Source of the DNA: Acanthochromis polyacanthus
Lineage: Eukaryota; Chordata; Actinopteri; Pomacentridae
NCBI RefSeq assembly: GCF_021347895.1
Contig: NC_067122.1
Location: 12,637,983-12,701,982 of the forward strand
Reading direction: 5' to 3'
Length of the DNA stretch: 64,000 bases
Shown here piece after piece: positions 21,445 to 34,785 of this stretch. Under the pieces are notes generated by a model. The model worked only from the letters and a program-made list of their open reading frames with translations. It made no database searches and had not been told where the DNA came from. Every line of letters begins with the position of its first letter. Positions within the stretch are counted from its first letter, which is position 1. Both the position numbers and the translations under genes were made by a program.

Positions 21445-22975
21445 TCCTGATCATCAAAGAGCCCCATAAAGATGCAACCCCTTTAGTGCTACCAACTGAA
21501 GGGGTTGCCTCTCCACAACCTAAAATCTCTTCTCAGGCATCAAAGCAAGTGGAGTAGTCACATGAGCCAATACCAGAGGGTCACTTCACCAGTTACTGGT
21601 TGACAGAGCTACAGTCTAAGACTGGGCAGACCAACTGAGTACTGCCTGCATTGAGCACAAGAAAGCTTACGACTCAATGCCTACGCATGGAGACTGTAAT
21701 GCCTGACACAGCACGTTGATAATGTTATCAAGAACTCACTGTTGCTGTGGAGAACAACACTGGATTACAACTGCGAGGCCATCACCATAGGCCAAGTATC
21801 AAGGTGATGCACTGTCCCTCCTGCTGTTCTGCATAGGCCTGAATCCCCTTTGTCGGATTATCTGAAGGAATGGTTTCGAATACAGATTTAGAACATGCGC
21901 AACCATCAGCCACCTGTACACACATACACGTGTACAAATCCATCAAGCTGTGTGCCAGGGGCAAATGAGACAGTGACTCATTGATCCACCTCACCAGGGT
22001 CTAAGGCAAGGACATCAGGATGTCACACGGGTTAGATAAGTTTAGCTGTGTGATGGCAAAGGGAGGGGAGATGAGCAGAACTGAGGGTGTGGAGTTATTA
22101 GATTCCAGTATAGCAGACATACATGACAGCAACAAGTACCTGGGTACCTCAGAGATCACTGGGGGACATGATGCAGATGCAAGGTGGTAAGTCACAGCAA
22201 CATACCTCCACTGAGTAAGGCCAGTGCTATCAGAGTAAAAGATCCAAGCCATCAACAAGTGTTCCCAACCAGTCATGAAGTTGAAAAAGTGAGCTAGCTA
22301 CAGTAGGAGATGGATGGCACTTAGACGAGACACAAAAACTCCTCACAATGCATTGAGGGTTCCACCCAAAATCCAGCACCCTGAGGCTGTATGAACAGCG
22401 AAAAAAGCAAAAAGATGGTCGGTGAAAATAAGTGAGTACCAAAACCATGATCCACGATGAAACAAGAAGCATCCATGAAGATGGTCATGTAGGATGACTT
22501 GCTCAGAGCATCTCAGAAGCAAATGCCAGTGTGATGAGGAGGAAAAATGGATATCGTGGAAGACCAAATTCCTCCATGGGATGAACTATCAGCAAATAGA
22601 GTGCTTAGAAAAAGCCAGTCTGAAGGACAGCACAGAGGCTCAAATCACAACCACAGGCCCTGAGTACCAGGTCCATTGAGGCAGTTGTCCACCACAGTAG
22701 ACAGGACCACAGAAACAGGCTAGGATAGCTTACACCAAGAGGCACAACCAAGTGGATGGGATACTGTATGGGAACGGCTTTGCCAATTATGGAGTAGAAT
22801 GTCAAAAGTCTTGGGCTCAACCATCTGGCTAACCAAACAGCCACAGTGCTGGTTGACAAGGAGCAGAAGAGGCCAGGTGTGGTAGATGTGGCAGCTCCAC
22901 ATCAGGAGGAAAGAGCAGGAAAAGACTGAGAAGTATCTGGGGCTGAAGGAACAACTGATAAAAGATGCATGCACT
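21445..22975 (+). mobile_element. Decayed R4/Dong-clade (Rex6-like) LINE
   Basis: Conceptual translation in changing frames gives, in order, pieces typical of fish R4/Dong reverse transcriptases: EHKKAYDSMP, then a frame with QGDALSLLLFCIGLNPL-like text, RTEGVELLDSSIADIHDSNK followed by YLG, FHPKSSTLRLY, LHGMNYQQIE with ASLKDSTEAQI, KRHNQVDGILY, and RKEQEKTEKYLGLKEQL near the 3' end. Stops and frameshifts are spread through it, so it is an old inactive copy. The endonuclease end of the protein is only partly recognisable and the 5' part is missing. Confidence 0.7.
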
Positions 22976-25900
22976 TTATGCATGCTTATCCCTCAAACTA
23001 AAATATCACAAAGAATAATAGAAAGGGTTTTAACTTTTCCATGTTGTACTATCAATACTGTTACAATAACTACATTACAGGGTGTTGGGGATCAGATTTT
23101 AAAGAAATGTGGAATAAGGAACATCATATTTTCTTTATACAACTTCGTCTTGCCACTAATTCACAATCTTTTGTTCGCTTTTACCATGAATTGTTAGACC
23201 AAGCTAGCTGCTTTCCTCATACGACCTCTGTTTTGTACTACATTAGTATTCCCAGGTTCTGTCTGACATGCTTTGCCCATCATGTGAAGTGCTGCTAAAA
23301 ACCTCACCATGATATCTCTCCCTGTAATGTCATTTTTTTTGTTGCTTTGTTGGCAGAATCCAGCATACTCTTGCTTTCCCCATACAGCATAACAAAATGC
23401 CTTTACAGTACAAAAATCAGCCGATACAACCAAGTGAAATGAAAAGGAATCAAACTGGCCCACATAGAGTGTTTAGAGGAGGTATTATGGACAGCACGTT
23501 TGGACAACCAGGGAACATAATGTTGAAAGCACTGAGCATGAAAATTCCCTTTCAAACTTGATAATACAGCGATTTAAATGTCCACTCAGAAGCTTTTCTG
23601 GTGATTTCAAACATCTTACAGTCTATCTCAGCATGCAAATAGAAGACTGCATTTCTTTTTTCTCCATAAGAACTCGAGAGACTGCAATAGAGGTGTAAAG
23701 CGAAAGTACACTTAAATGTTCGACGCAGGATCTTCAAAGTGGACTCACTACACCGAATTAGCGGGGTTATTGAATGGAACTGTAGCTTTTAGCCTTTGAG
23801 CTGCCTCCACTGCAGTAAGCAGTCAGTTTAGCTGTGATGTAGTCTATTAGTTCCTTGTTAAAAGCTTATTGAAAGATTTCGAATGCCACAAAACATCTCA
23901 TGATGTGGTAAATTTGTCACAAATGCATTCTTACTGAGCTATTAACCTTATAAATAGTGCTTGTACTGGCTAGTTTTGTAGTGATCTGAACAGCATGAAC
24001 TTACAACTGACAGAAGATGTTAGTGAAGAGTGTCAGAATAAACGTGAAACATTACAGCAGTATTATTGGAGTGGAGTTGATATACTGCTGTATGCATTTA
24101 TATGGATTTAAATGTTTTGTATTACTTAGGAAAAAAGTAATGGAGCTTGGAAAAAATAAGACAAAGCAAACTACATGTCCAGTGAGTGCTGAAGTGATCA
24201 AAGCACTCTGAATTAGCAAGGTGATTAGTTGAGGATGTTAAGTGGCACGTAAATATAAGTGACAGCAATTAGCCTACCTCAATACCTCCTTCCTGACCAA
24301 CAGCAGCACCCACCGCAAGGAGATACTATTGTTAACATATCTCCTTGGAGCAGCTATCTGAAATCATCCTAAATCATCCAATAAGATTAGAGCAAGTTAC
24401 CACCTTTGACCTTTTAAATTTTGTTTTATCTTTTACCCCTGAATGTCTGAGATCATGATCAGGTCCAGACTATATGGCGCCCTATTATATCACTTGAAGA
24501 AGACAGTTATAGTATGAGGAAGATATGTTAGAACTCTCTGAGTAAGCAAGGTTAGATGTCATCCAGACTAGTTGTCTCCACGTTGGGCAGTCTATTAAAT
24601 CTGGCCTCCCTCCCAACTACAATATATACCTGAAGGTTGAAGAGCATCCTCAGAACATTGCTCACATGAACTGCTGCTTTGTTGTATCACTTCTGATGTC
24701 AGTAAACCTTACTTTCAACCTAAGCCATCTGAGTCTCCAGTGTGTCTTTCCTTGTCTGCCTTCTCATCCTCTCTCAAAACTGCTGAAATTCCACAACACT
24801 ATTATTCACAAGATAGTGGTGAGCCTGAAGGAAAGATGGGTCATGTGCAGATTCCTCCCCAGTAGATCTTATCTCTACCTCTTGGAATTAAATCTATAAT
24901 AGCACAGATACACAGATACTGTCTTTGATGAAACTGTTGCCGACTGTCTTTGGCAGGAGAAAAATTAGCCATTTAGTTGACTAGTCCAAGGTTCCACAGG
25001 CCATGTTTTACCAGAAGCACCACCACTAAGTTAGCTGTGCCCTGCAAGAACTAATAATAGTTCATTTAGAGCCCCTGTGTGTCTCTGGTAGATTGCAAAT
25101 CCAGACCAATTAGTGTTGCCCCAGCACATGAGAACATGGAGCAACACCTCTCTGTCTGAAGGACCCTCTTCTTTCTACAGCTCGTAATGCAATTAATTAG
25201 AAAACCGTTCTTTAATTAGACAGCACACTGACCCTGATTAAAATTAGGCTCGCTGCGTCAATGTGTGGCGTATTCACACTAGTCTGACTTACCGGATGTA
25301 GGATGCGGGTGTAAGCCGCTCATTTCAAGCGGCTTTGTCCTTCCACTTCCACAATCTGCATATTTTCTTCACAACGGGAAACAACAACAACCTCGAGCAG
25401 AGAACCACACTGAAAATTTCATGTTTTGGCGAGTATTTGGGACATGCAGTGAAGCAGCTCTGCTAGTTTTTTTTTTTTTTTTTCCGGTGGATTATCCAGT
25501 TTAATCACCAAGCTTTTCTCCCTGCATGCAAATGTTCCACCACCAAAATTCCACCTGTCACTGTTTTGAAGAAACAACAAAGTCTTCGCACTGTCCATGA
25601 AAACTGCGATTGGTTTAAAGAAATCCAAACAAGCCAAAGCATTTTTCTGTCATCCTATGACAGAATGACTGTCTGGTGCATTCAGACCATTGTGTACTAC
25701 AGAATGGATTGGCAAAGCAAGACTACATCTATGCAAACAGACTACAGTGAATGCATGTGTGCACAGAGACAACAATGCAGTATTCTGAATATAACAGGTC
25801 AGTGTGCATGAGGGAGTCAAACCCGCATGAACATTTGAATGGTGGGACTGCCGGCATGGTGAGAGGCAGGCGGATGTGAAATCTCAACTGAGCAGCTTCC

Positions 25901-28900
25901 TGTTGATGTAGCCTCATGACATCTAAACAGTCCAATAAGCAGAGCCGTGGGCTATGGCAAGCTAATCAAAAACGGCAAAGACCAAACAAGGCTACCTCTT
26001 TCAGACTATCTCAAAATAACAGGATTATACTTTATCTCTCAGCAGCAGTTATTTGATGCTGCTAGCATTTTAAATTACATTTGATCAGGAAACATCTGGC
26101 CCAACAAGGTGAGTAACTGCAATTCCAAATAGGTAGGTCTGTGTAGCAGAACACATAACAGTAGGAGCATGGGTGCACTACTATACAGAAAAGGTTTCTT
26201 TATTCCATACTACCATAATAGTAGTGAGATAAAGCTGTGACTACCTGAAGGGAGGCAGCTTGTTTTCCTCTTCTAGCTATTTGCAGCAGTGTTCTCTAAA
26301 GAGAGACATTCTCTTACCAACAGCTGGCTGCAGCTGCTGAATTGGAGAGCATAATTGTTGGGTTAAAAGACAGCACATAAAACCTTCAAAGATTATAAAA
26401 ACCGCATTAGATGAGACCACTCGGAAGTGTACTACTAGCTGTGGTTCAGCATAATAATATGTATGTTACAGAGCACCATATAAACCCCATTTTGTTGTAT
26501 AGCATTAAGCCTCTGAACTCCATAATTCTGCTGTGGTTTTGAAAGGCATGCTATACTTTATTTTTTCAAATTGGCAAAATTGTACCTTTTTTCCAGAGCC
26601 AGAAACCATGAACACAAAGAGAATCATTGAATTTTCCACTTTCTGGTGGTCATTGAAGTACTCATCTGGGTTGTGATATTTCATCAAAACGCTTCTTTCT
26701 TCATGTTTTATTTTTATTCTTTTGTTCAGAAGAAATTATCAGTGCAGAGTCAACAAAAACTAAAAAAATTCCCTTTGGAGCAACCATGAAGCCATTAACT
26801 GCTCAAGTCCAACCAGCAGTCACATCATAAAAATTTGAGAACATTGTGTCTGAACTGCAGTAGATAGGAGACAAGCATGGAAACTAATTGAAAATGTGAC
26901 ATGCAGAGTCACCATTTTACCAGTAATGGCAACAATAACAATAACAATAGTCATTTTTATTTTTTGTCAGGCAATGACAAAAAGTATATAAAGAAATTTA
27001 AATTATACTTTTTTTAAATTTTTTGGGATCGATGCACTATAGTTTTGTTGTTTTGCACAAAAAACATTTTAAAGTTCTCTGTACTTTTAGTCATGGTTGT
27101 ACCTTCACCATTTATATTTGAGCCCACACTGAGATGCTTGGGGTACAGACTGCAAATTATTCACAGCTGATATAAAATATATGTTGAGGTCACACTCATA
27201 ATAAAGAAAAAAAATTCTCCATGATGACATTTGCTCCCTATTTTTTAAAAATGAAAAACAAAGCACAAGAAATGCACATAATGTTAAGATTCGTTGATTC
27301 TCAAATATCTAATCAAGAGTCTAGGTTTAAGTCCATGATGACCAGTAATATACTAAAAAAGAAAAAACTGTAAGTTACAAAAATGGCAGTCATAAGTTCA
27401 GATCAAATAAACTATAAAGAAAACAGAAGTATTTGGAAAACACCAAACAAGCTCTGAATCCCCCCAAAAAATATTTCTTTCCTGAGAAACAGGAAATGAC
27501 TCATGATCATAATATAGCAGTCTGGGCTTTAATGCAAATCAGCCACACCTACCTAATGGTTTTCAGCTGGCATTCTGCTTTATAAATACATTAGTTTTCA
27601 CCTGCTCTTTTTTCTTATTCTGCTCCTCTTTCAGAACCAACAGTCTGACACAGTACAGAACAAAAAATACAGTCACATCCTTCAGTAATGTTCACAGTAA
27701 TGTGGACATTATTCTCAAATCCCAGGGAATGACATGCTAGAATAAATCAACTATTTTCCCCTTTGCTAAGAAAATTTAGGGAAATATATTCTTAATACAG
27801 TAATACTGAGGACGACTCGGGGAAACACCAGCCCCATACTGTCGTGAAATGAATACAGTGTCAGCTCTTAATAATACCCCTGCTTCTGTCGTGTCTATTT
27901 TGTCGGCTGAATACAAAAGGTTGTAGATGACTGTGAGTGAATGTTGCTTTTTCAGGCCCTGTCAGTTTTATTGATTGGCCACCACGGGATGAGAGGCAAT
28001 TTCAGGTATCAAACTCAGACAACAGAATGTTTTTTGCCTGACAACATGCTTGTTTGTTGTTCGGGTGTTTGTTTTCCTCCGTGTTTAACGGCATGTGTGC
28101 TTAAGAGTGAATGGCAAATGCCATAACATTTGTTCCTCTCACATCTCTGACAATATTGTGATTCTGACAGTTTAATTAGATGCTGATGTATATTTACATT
28201 TTGATTTTTAAAAATTTACATAAATTTTGGAATGGTGGGAAAGCAATAAAAGGTCAAAACTGTTTATTCAAATGTGAGCTCTCAGCTAACTCTTGACATT
28301 AACATCTACTTCAGGTTCATTATTTTCACTTATTTTTTAAATCAGTAATTCAGTTTTAATCACACAAGCACTGCTGATGCGAGCCGATTAAGTAAACTCT
28401 GCATTGATCTTGTTCTCACTGGAATCCTTCCTTTGAATTTCTTTTTTATCTGGCGCTTCAGAAACTTTTGTTGGGAGCTTTCTGAGGTTTTCCACTATAC
28501 TCCTGTTTGCTTTCATCGTCACTCTGCTCAGCTGGTTATCTCTGGCAAACTGATCATCGCTAGTTAAATTAACATAAAATGCATCACTACTGGTGCTTTG
28601 TGTGAAATTGTTTGGGAAGGGCTTTAATGTACTATTATTTTCTCTGTTTTTTTACTGAGGAATTTTTTTTTTTAGCCGCTACTGTGGATAATCGTCATAC
28701 AAAACAAAAACTTTAGAGATGTCTGAACACAAAATCAGAAGACAGAACTAAAACTCTCACGCAAAAAAATGTGATTAAACTACACATTAAACTAACTAAA
28801 CTGTTTCTTCCTGAATTGCCATACGCACACATTAGCTCTGATTTTTCCACTTAAATAATGAAGGTTTTCTCCCACTCATTGTGTCTTTTGCTGGTGCCAC

Positions 28901-30208
28901 ATGCAGGAGTTTATATATTGCCTGTATTTAGCTCTAAACACGAACTATGGTAATTTATTCTGCTAAATTTCCCCCTGAACTCTAAACCACAAATCATTCT
29001 CACTTCATTTTGTGTTTGTGCATGGCCAGTTATGATGAAAAATGCAAGCTGATGCCAGGCAGATCGGCTCACATGCCCCATGTGTATTGTTGAAACTCGG
29101 TTGTTGCTTTGTTTTGTGTGTTTTTTCCAATCCTACAAACCACTCGGAGACGTGTGTACTTGTGCTTTCTTCTCTGTAACTACTGCACATCAGGATGCAC
29201 AGAAAGTTGCCCGCAGACGCTGACATGAGATTGGCTTCATGCATTTATGGATGCAGCCCAGCCTCTATATCACTGTTATGTCTTGGCTCTATATATTGGA
29301 CAGGACCAGGCCTATAATGTGTTTACAAGGAATTTTAATAGCCGCCTTCATTCAGCTGAGCCTCTTCTCCACTCGCTATTAGACAAGGACAGATGGAGCC
29401 TTTCTCTCTTTCTTTCACAATCTGTCCCGTGTTCCACTTGCTTTTATGGACTCCTCCTCCATGTATATGTGGTTTGTTGCTCTATCAGTACCTCTGTCTG
29501 ACCAGCTATCCATCTATCCGTCAACCCTTTGCTTTATTATTTCTGCAACAATCAGCTACTAGATCCTCTGCCTCAAAGTAATCTGGGTTTGGTGCTGGTG
29601 CTTTTTCTAACTGCATACTTTCAAAATGCAGCAGAAAGTGGAAACAAGGGATCATTCCATAAACAGCAAGATAGCTTTTCTTTACACCTGCATTGGCGCA
29701 AATGAAAAAACAGACCGGGAGTAATTTAGATTTATGGGATTTGCAGCAAACTAAAGGACCGAGAGTGCAACCCCTGAATCTACGAGCGGCCTCGAAGGAC
29801 TGGGATTTTGATAATGAACTTATGTGCTTATTAGTCTGATGAATAGATTTGTTTTCCAGGCAGAATGTGAGCAAGATGCAACACTGGCCACATGGCCCCT
29901 TGACTCCACTCTACTTTAAAAGCAACAGACAGTTTTCTAAAATGTCTAATCCTTTTTTCTCCTTGGAGAAAACTGTTGTTATCCGGTAGTGGACCCCTAA
30001 GTGCAAAACAGCATCTCAAGCATGAACACACAAGATCCAAAATATCCTTCCAAATGCAGATTATGTTCCTTGGTGAGCCATAGCTAGAACACAGCTCAGC
30101 TCATGTAAATAAAGTACCTGCATAGTAACTATACAGAAATATGTTTACTGTAGTTTTTTAAAGTGATGCTGGCTTTCAATTTGCCCTATTTAGGCACTTT
30201 GCATAGAT
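22976..30208. other. Gene-poor DNA, no gene recognised
   Basis: No open frame has a recognisable domain. 25185-25260 has a cluster of TTAATTA and TTAAAATTAG words similar to the one at 12.7 kb. A run of 17 T lies at 25467-25483. No tRNA or other RNA gene was seen. Confidence 0.4.
25467..25483. repeat. Poly(T) run
   Basis: Seventeen T residues. No adjacent retroelement was recognised on the complement. Confidence 0.85.
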
Positions 30209-30475
30209 ATATACCAATGTGCCACAACATTAAAGCTTCTTGTGTCGGTCCCCCTTGTGCCACCCAAAAAAAAAAAAAAATGTGACCACTGAGGGTGTCC
30301 TGTGGGTTTTGGCACTAGGATGTCAGCAGTGGGTTCTTTGGGTCCTGTAGGTATCAGAGTGGTGTCTCCATGGATTGGACTTGCTCCGGTGCATCCCACA
30401 GACGCTTGATTGGATTGGGATGTGGGGAGTAGGAGGGCAGACGGATGATTTGGGCTCTCTGTTGTGTGAAGTTTA
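30209..30475 (-). mobile_element. Relic of a Tc1-like DNA transposon (one end)
   Basis: The wording follows the common fish Tc1-like element whose transposase is read on the minus strand: CAACATTAAAGC, GGTCCCCCTTGTGCC, GGGTGTCCTGTGG, TCCATGGATTGGACTTG, GCATCCCACAGACGCTTGAT then TGGATTGGGATGTGGGGAG. In the family this is the end of the transposase gene. The match stops after about 270 bp, so only one end remains and it is not functional. Confidence 0.7.
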
Positions 30476-33400
30476 TGCTAAAGATGTGCTGCATGTAAAT
30501 GTGTCAGGGCTGCATCAAACAGTTCATTTCATTACTAGTGACTGTGCAGATTTTCTGAATGATTTGGTACATCATTTTGACTTCTGACTTCATCCTTGAG
30601 GCAGGAGGAAGTAATCAGATTGGCTGTTATGTCTAATTACCTGAAAGGCTGAAGGAGTCTTTTCTTCATTAAAATAAATTAGTTACAGCAGCAAACTCAG
30701 AATGCACAATTTTAAATAAAGATTAAAACTGATCCAACGACACAAGAGACATTGTGTTTTTCATTCCATGCACTATTCTTCTTTGTCAAAACCTGGCGCC
30801 CAACCTTATTCCCAGTAGCACTCTCTCTCTGATAGTTCATTCGAAGATCCTAGTGTGTTCTGCTAGTAGCAGCTAATGTGGCCTCAAGCGGAGATGAGAA
30901 GTGCACCACAGGAGTCTGGTAAAATCACTTCTTTCTAACAGCTATGCCAATTTTTCTTAATTTTCAAACCTGTAGTCTTCAGATCCAGCCGACGCTCACT
31001 CAAGTGGCATTGCTTTAGGTAACTTATCAGATTTCTCCAGCACTCTCTGGAACCAGAAAAACGCTTTATTGCATTTTTTTTTCCAGATAGTGCTCCCAAG
31101 ACTTTCATTTCAACTGATTGTCAAAACTTTTTATTTCTTTGTTGACACACTTAACATTTAATCAGATCATCAAATTTCTATGGAAGTAAAAGAGTAAAAA
31201 ATACAGAAAAGGTGCAATTTGAAGACATACGTGTATCCAGGTCCTTCTACAAGTACATGCATGAAACAAATAAAAATGCTTTTTGGTATTTGAGATAAGA
31301 GGTGGTCTCAGGCATAAGTAAACAGAATTTTAAACCAAACACCAAACATTACTGCAGGTGCAGCACTTGACTTCACATTCAGAATAGAAACACATCAATA
31401 GGATCAAATTAAAGCACAATGAAACACCTTAATCTCTGCAAGTATTTCATTGCATACAGCGCTTTAATCCACGGTCTGTGACAGCAACGCCATGTTTACC
31501 TCCAGACCTACTCCCTCCCCGCTCCTGTAAACACAGTTCTTAAATTTGACTCCGTTGCCTCCCGTTTTGGAAAACAGAATCCTTATCAAAACCTTCCTCT
31601 GACAGCACATGTGAATACTAATGCAAGCATTCCCGCGTGCTTGAGCTCACACCTGTATTCCTCGCCCAAAAAGTCTGTACAACACAACTGTCTGGGGTTA
31701 AATCAAACACACCAACGCACACCTTTTCACTGACTGCATCAGTCTTTCTTTCCTAAGACGTCTGCAGCCCATCAACATCCATCTGTCTGGGATTTCCCCT
31801 CTTGCTCACTCTAGTGCCGCATGACAGACCCAGCAAAGTGTCAGATCACCTTCTTTTGTGGATTTGATATTTCTGCCGTCAGTCCACAAACTGATCTTTG
31901 GCAACTTTATATTCAAGACAATAAAGAGCACAGAAAGGGAAGGTGTGGGCTAAAAGATCACAGTTTGTGGAAGGGGAAAAGGAAAACAAAGAGGGTTTGA
32001 ACATCGTGATTCTGCAAGAGATTCTGGGCCTCAAAAACAGCACGTAGCAAGTGTGCACCACCCTGCTGTGTCTCACATCATCCAGCAACATCATGTTCTT
32101 CCAAACACATTGTTTGCATGGATTTGTTTGGACTCAAATAAAATATGTCTCTTCTCTCCATCTGTGTCCAGTATCGATATGTGTATTTAGCCTCCAAAGG
32201 CCTTCACCTTAACTCCAGAGACCGCATGGTAGTGCTCAGATTCTCTCCAGGGAATCCAAACACTTTAAAAAGAGGCAAGATCAGGTTAAGGTGGCATACA
32301 GCCAGGCCAAACAGACATATCTGAGCACCCCTGCAATCAAATTGCTACATGCATGTTGATACAGGGTAAATCATCCATGATTGAATTCCATAAAGACAAA
32401 GACTCATTGTTGGAGATGGTTGATGAGTGTCGATAATCTGTCAGTGTGAAAGCGTGATACATTGTCTTGAATGTGCTCTCTAGTACAGCTTGTAAATATT
32501 TTACATCAGGATAGCTTTAAAGCTGAGTTTCTATCATTCCAATTTTTTTCTTTTGCAAGTCCTATGTCACTTCAAGTTGCTGTAATCAACATTTGTATAT
32601 TAATAATTGATCAAATGATTACAAACAGTATGAAAGCAGCCACTCGCCGTGGCAAACCAGCTGCGTTGTTGTTCTTAGTTCAGCTCCACAGAACAAATTA
32701 GGGCCTTTCATGCATTGTTTTGGTTTTAGAGATAACTTTTCTCTTCTAGTTTGACAGTATCTTAATTTGGGGGGGCAAAGACCTCTTTGCAAACCCAAAG
32801 CATACTAATTGCACAAAACCAACCAACAGAAACACTTAATGACTAGCTAGTGAATGCTGCAACACATTTAGCAACTAAAGAGTTGCCATTTCCTGCACGT
32901 GTTCGTTAAAACCAAAACATTTCTAAAGGGACAGTGAAAATTTGACTTGGAACCATGGAGTGGAATCAAGCATGACTCCAAATGAATGCTAATGAATTCT
33001 AACAAATTTGCAATGGGCACTATTTTTGGGCAGATAATACTGTTTTTCATTTTTATGTTTACAGCTTCTAACCTGCATCCAAGTGGACAAAAATCAATAA
33101 AGTATATTTAAATAAACCATTGTATTTTCAGATTAATTCACATACAAATATAAAAAGAGAATTGATTTTTTAGGGGATCAGTGAGAACAAAGTGGAATTG
33201 GCCTGGATAAAAAAACTGGCCATACTTAAGCTGCATGTGTGTTGAAAAAAAGTGATGCCAGCTCGACCCAAAGTGTGCAACTTATGTGAAATGTCATATG
33301 TGTATTACTTTTTTTTTTTAAATGACAAACAGAATGCCTCATGGAAACCTGAATTTGTTCAATGAGACAAAGTAAGAATATTAAAAGTCTAAGTATTGAC

Positions 33401-34242
33401 TTTTTCAGAAAATGACGATCTGATGAGACTCAAATAAAATTGACAGCAAGAAATTACATCCTTGAGTCTATATGTATAGGTCCATATCAGGTTTGCATAC
33501 CTGGATACAAAAATACCCTCTATATACTTTTTGCAAAATTGCTCCAATCTTATCTGCACTATTTGTCTGCATGTAAAGAAAGGCTGACAAGGTTCTCCTT
33601 TTAATGAATTTCGCTCCTTGTAAGGAGGAACGCATTAAAACTAATGGAGAAAGATCAAGAAACTTTGAACGCGAGTACTTTCTGCGTAATCTTTCAACAA
33701 ACAAACAGATATCATTCCTCTCCTTGGGCTCCACCTCAGCAGAGGAAAAGTAATGATCTCATGCAGCAAATAAGTAGGACAGATTCATAGACAACACTAG
33801 AAAATGTCTGCTGAATATGATACACCCTTTTATCAGTAAGATGAGTAAACGTCGCAGGACCAATCCATGAGAAAATCATTTAAAACATGTGGAGTTCTCA
33901 GGGGGATAGTCCTAAAAGCTGCAGGGATAAAACAAAGCTATGAAAAGAAGCAGAGTCCATGCAAACATGGCAGAGACGTAAACCTCTGATGTCACTTTTT
34001 ACATGCATACATCTATATTATTGTACATGTATGGCAATGTGTAGCCTCTGCTTTACATATCTATAGATCTCCAAGAAGATGGAACGTTTGAAACATGCTG
34101 TTGTGCAAAATGTCTTATGTCCAACAAAAATGGAACGAATATGATGCAACTAGAGACGCCAGAGCAGAAACGATTAGTTAATAAATTAATTACGAAGTGA
34201 GGAAATGAATAATACCGTTTTAATAATCATTTATCTAGAGTT
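30476..34242. other. Intergenic DNA, no gene recognised
   Basis: Only short open frames without domains or splice context. No repeat was recognised. Confidence 0.4.
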
Positions 34243-34785
34243 ACCATTTATCTATTTTCAACCACTTATCCAGGTCTGGGTCATGATCATAGCAGGATTA
34301 GAGAGGTAGCCCAGACATCCGCCTCCCCAGCCAACATCTCCTGGGGGATCTGGAGGCATTTCCAAGCCAGATGGGCTACGTAATCCCTCCAGCATGCTCT
34401 GGGTCGGCCCCAAAGCCTCTTCTGAATCGGGCATGCTTGGAATACCTCCAGGGAAAGGTTTCCAGGAGGCATACATATTAGATACCCGAACCAGCTCGAC
34501 TGACTTCTTATTAATATGAAGGAGGAACCATATGTGGGCTGCCTGAACCCACAATCTCTCTGTCACTACCTACAGCTTATGACCAACGGTGAGAGATGGA
34601 AAATAAAGCAATCAGAAAATCAAAAACTTAGCCTTCAGGCCCAGCTATTTCTGTACCAAAACAGTCTTGTTCAACGTCTACGTAACTGCTTTCTCCCAAT
34701 TTGCTTATTGATCACGAGCACATGGAACAAGACTGAGATCCTTGAACTGCTTCACTTGAGGCGGTGATTACTCACAAGCCAGAGT
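34243..34785 (-). mobile_element. Old Rex3/RTE-type LINE copy
   Basis: It aligns by eye with the young copy at 55540. Shared words include the CTTATCCAGG...GGGTC start, TCTCCTGGGGGATC, CCTCCAG(C)ATGCTCTGGGT, CTCCAGGGAAAGG, GGTCACTACC/GTCACTACC with GCTTATGACCA, and CTTCACTTGAGG at the far end. It lacks part of the middle and carries stops and indels, so it is an older, inactive copy in the same orientation. Confidence 0.75.

Noticed and set aside
34141..34242. Another copy of the TAATCG-rich MITE next to the old Rex3
   Set aside because: Only a short ACGATTAGTTAATAAATTAA-like stretch resembles the family; too little to call.
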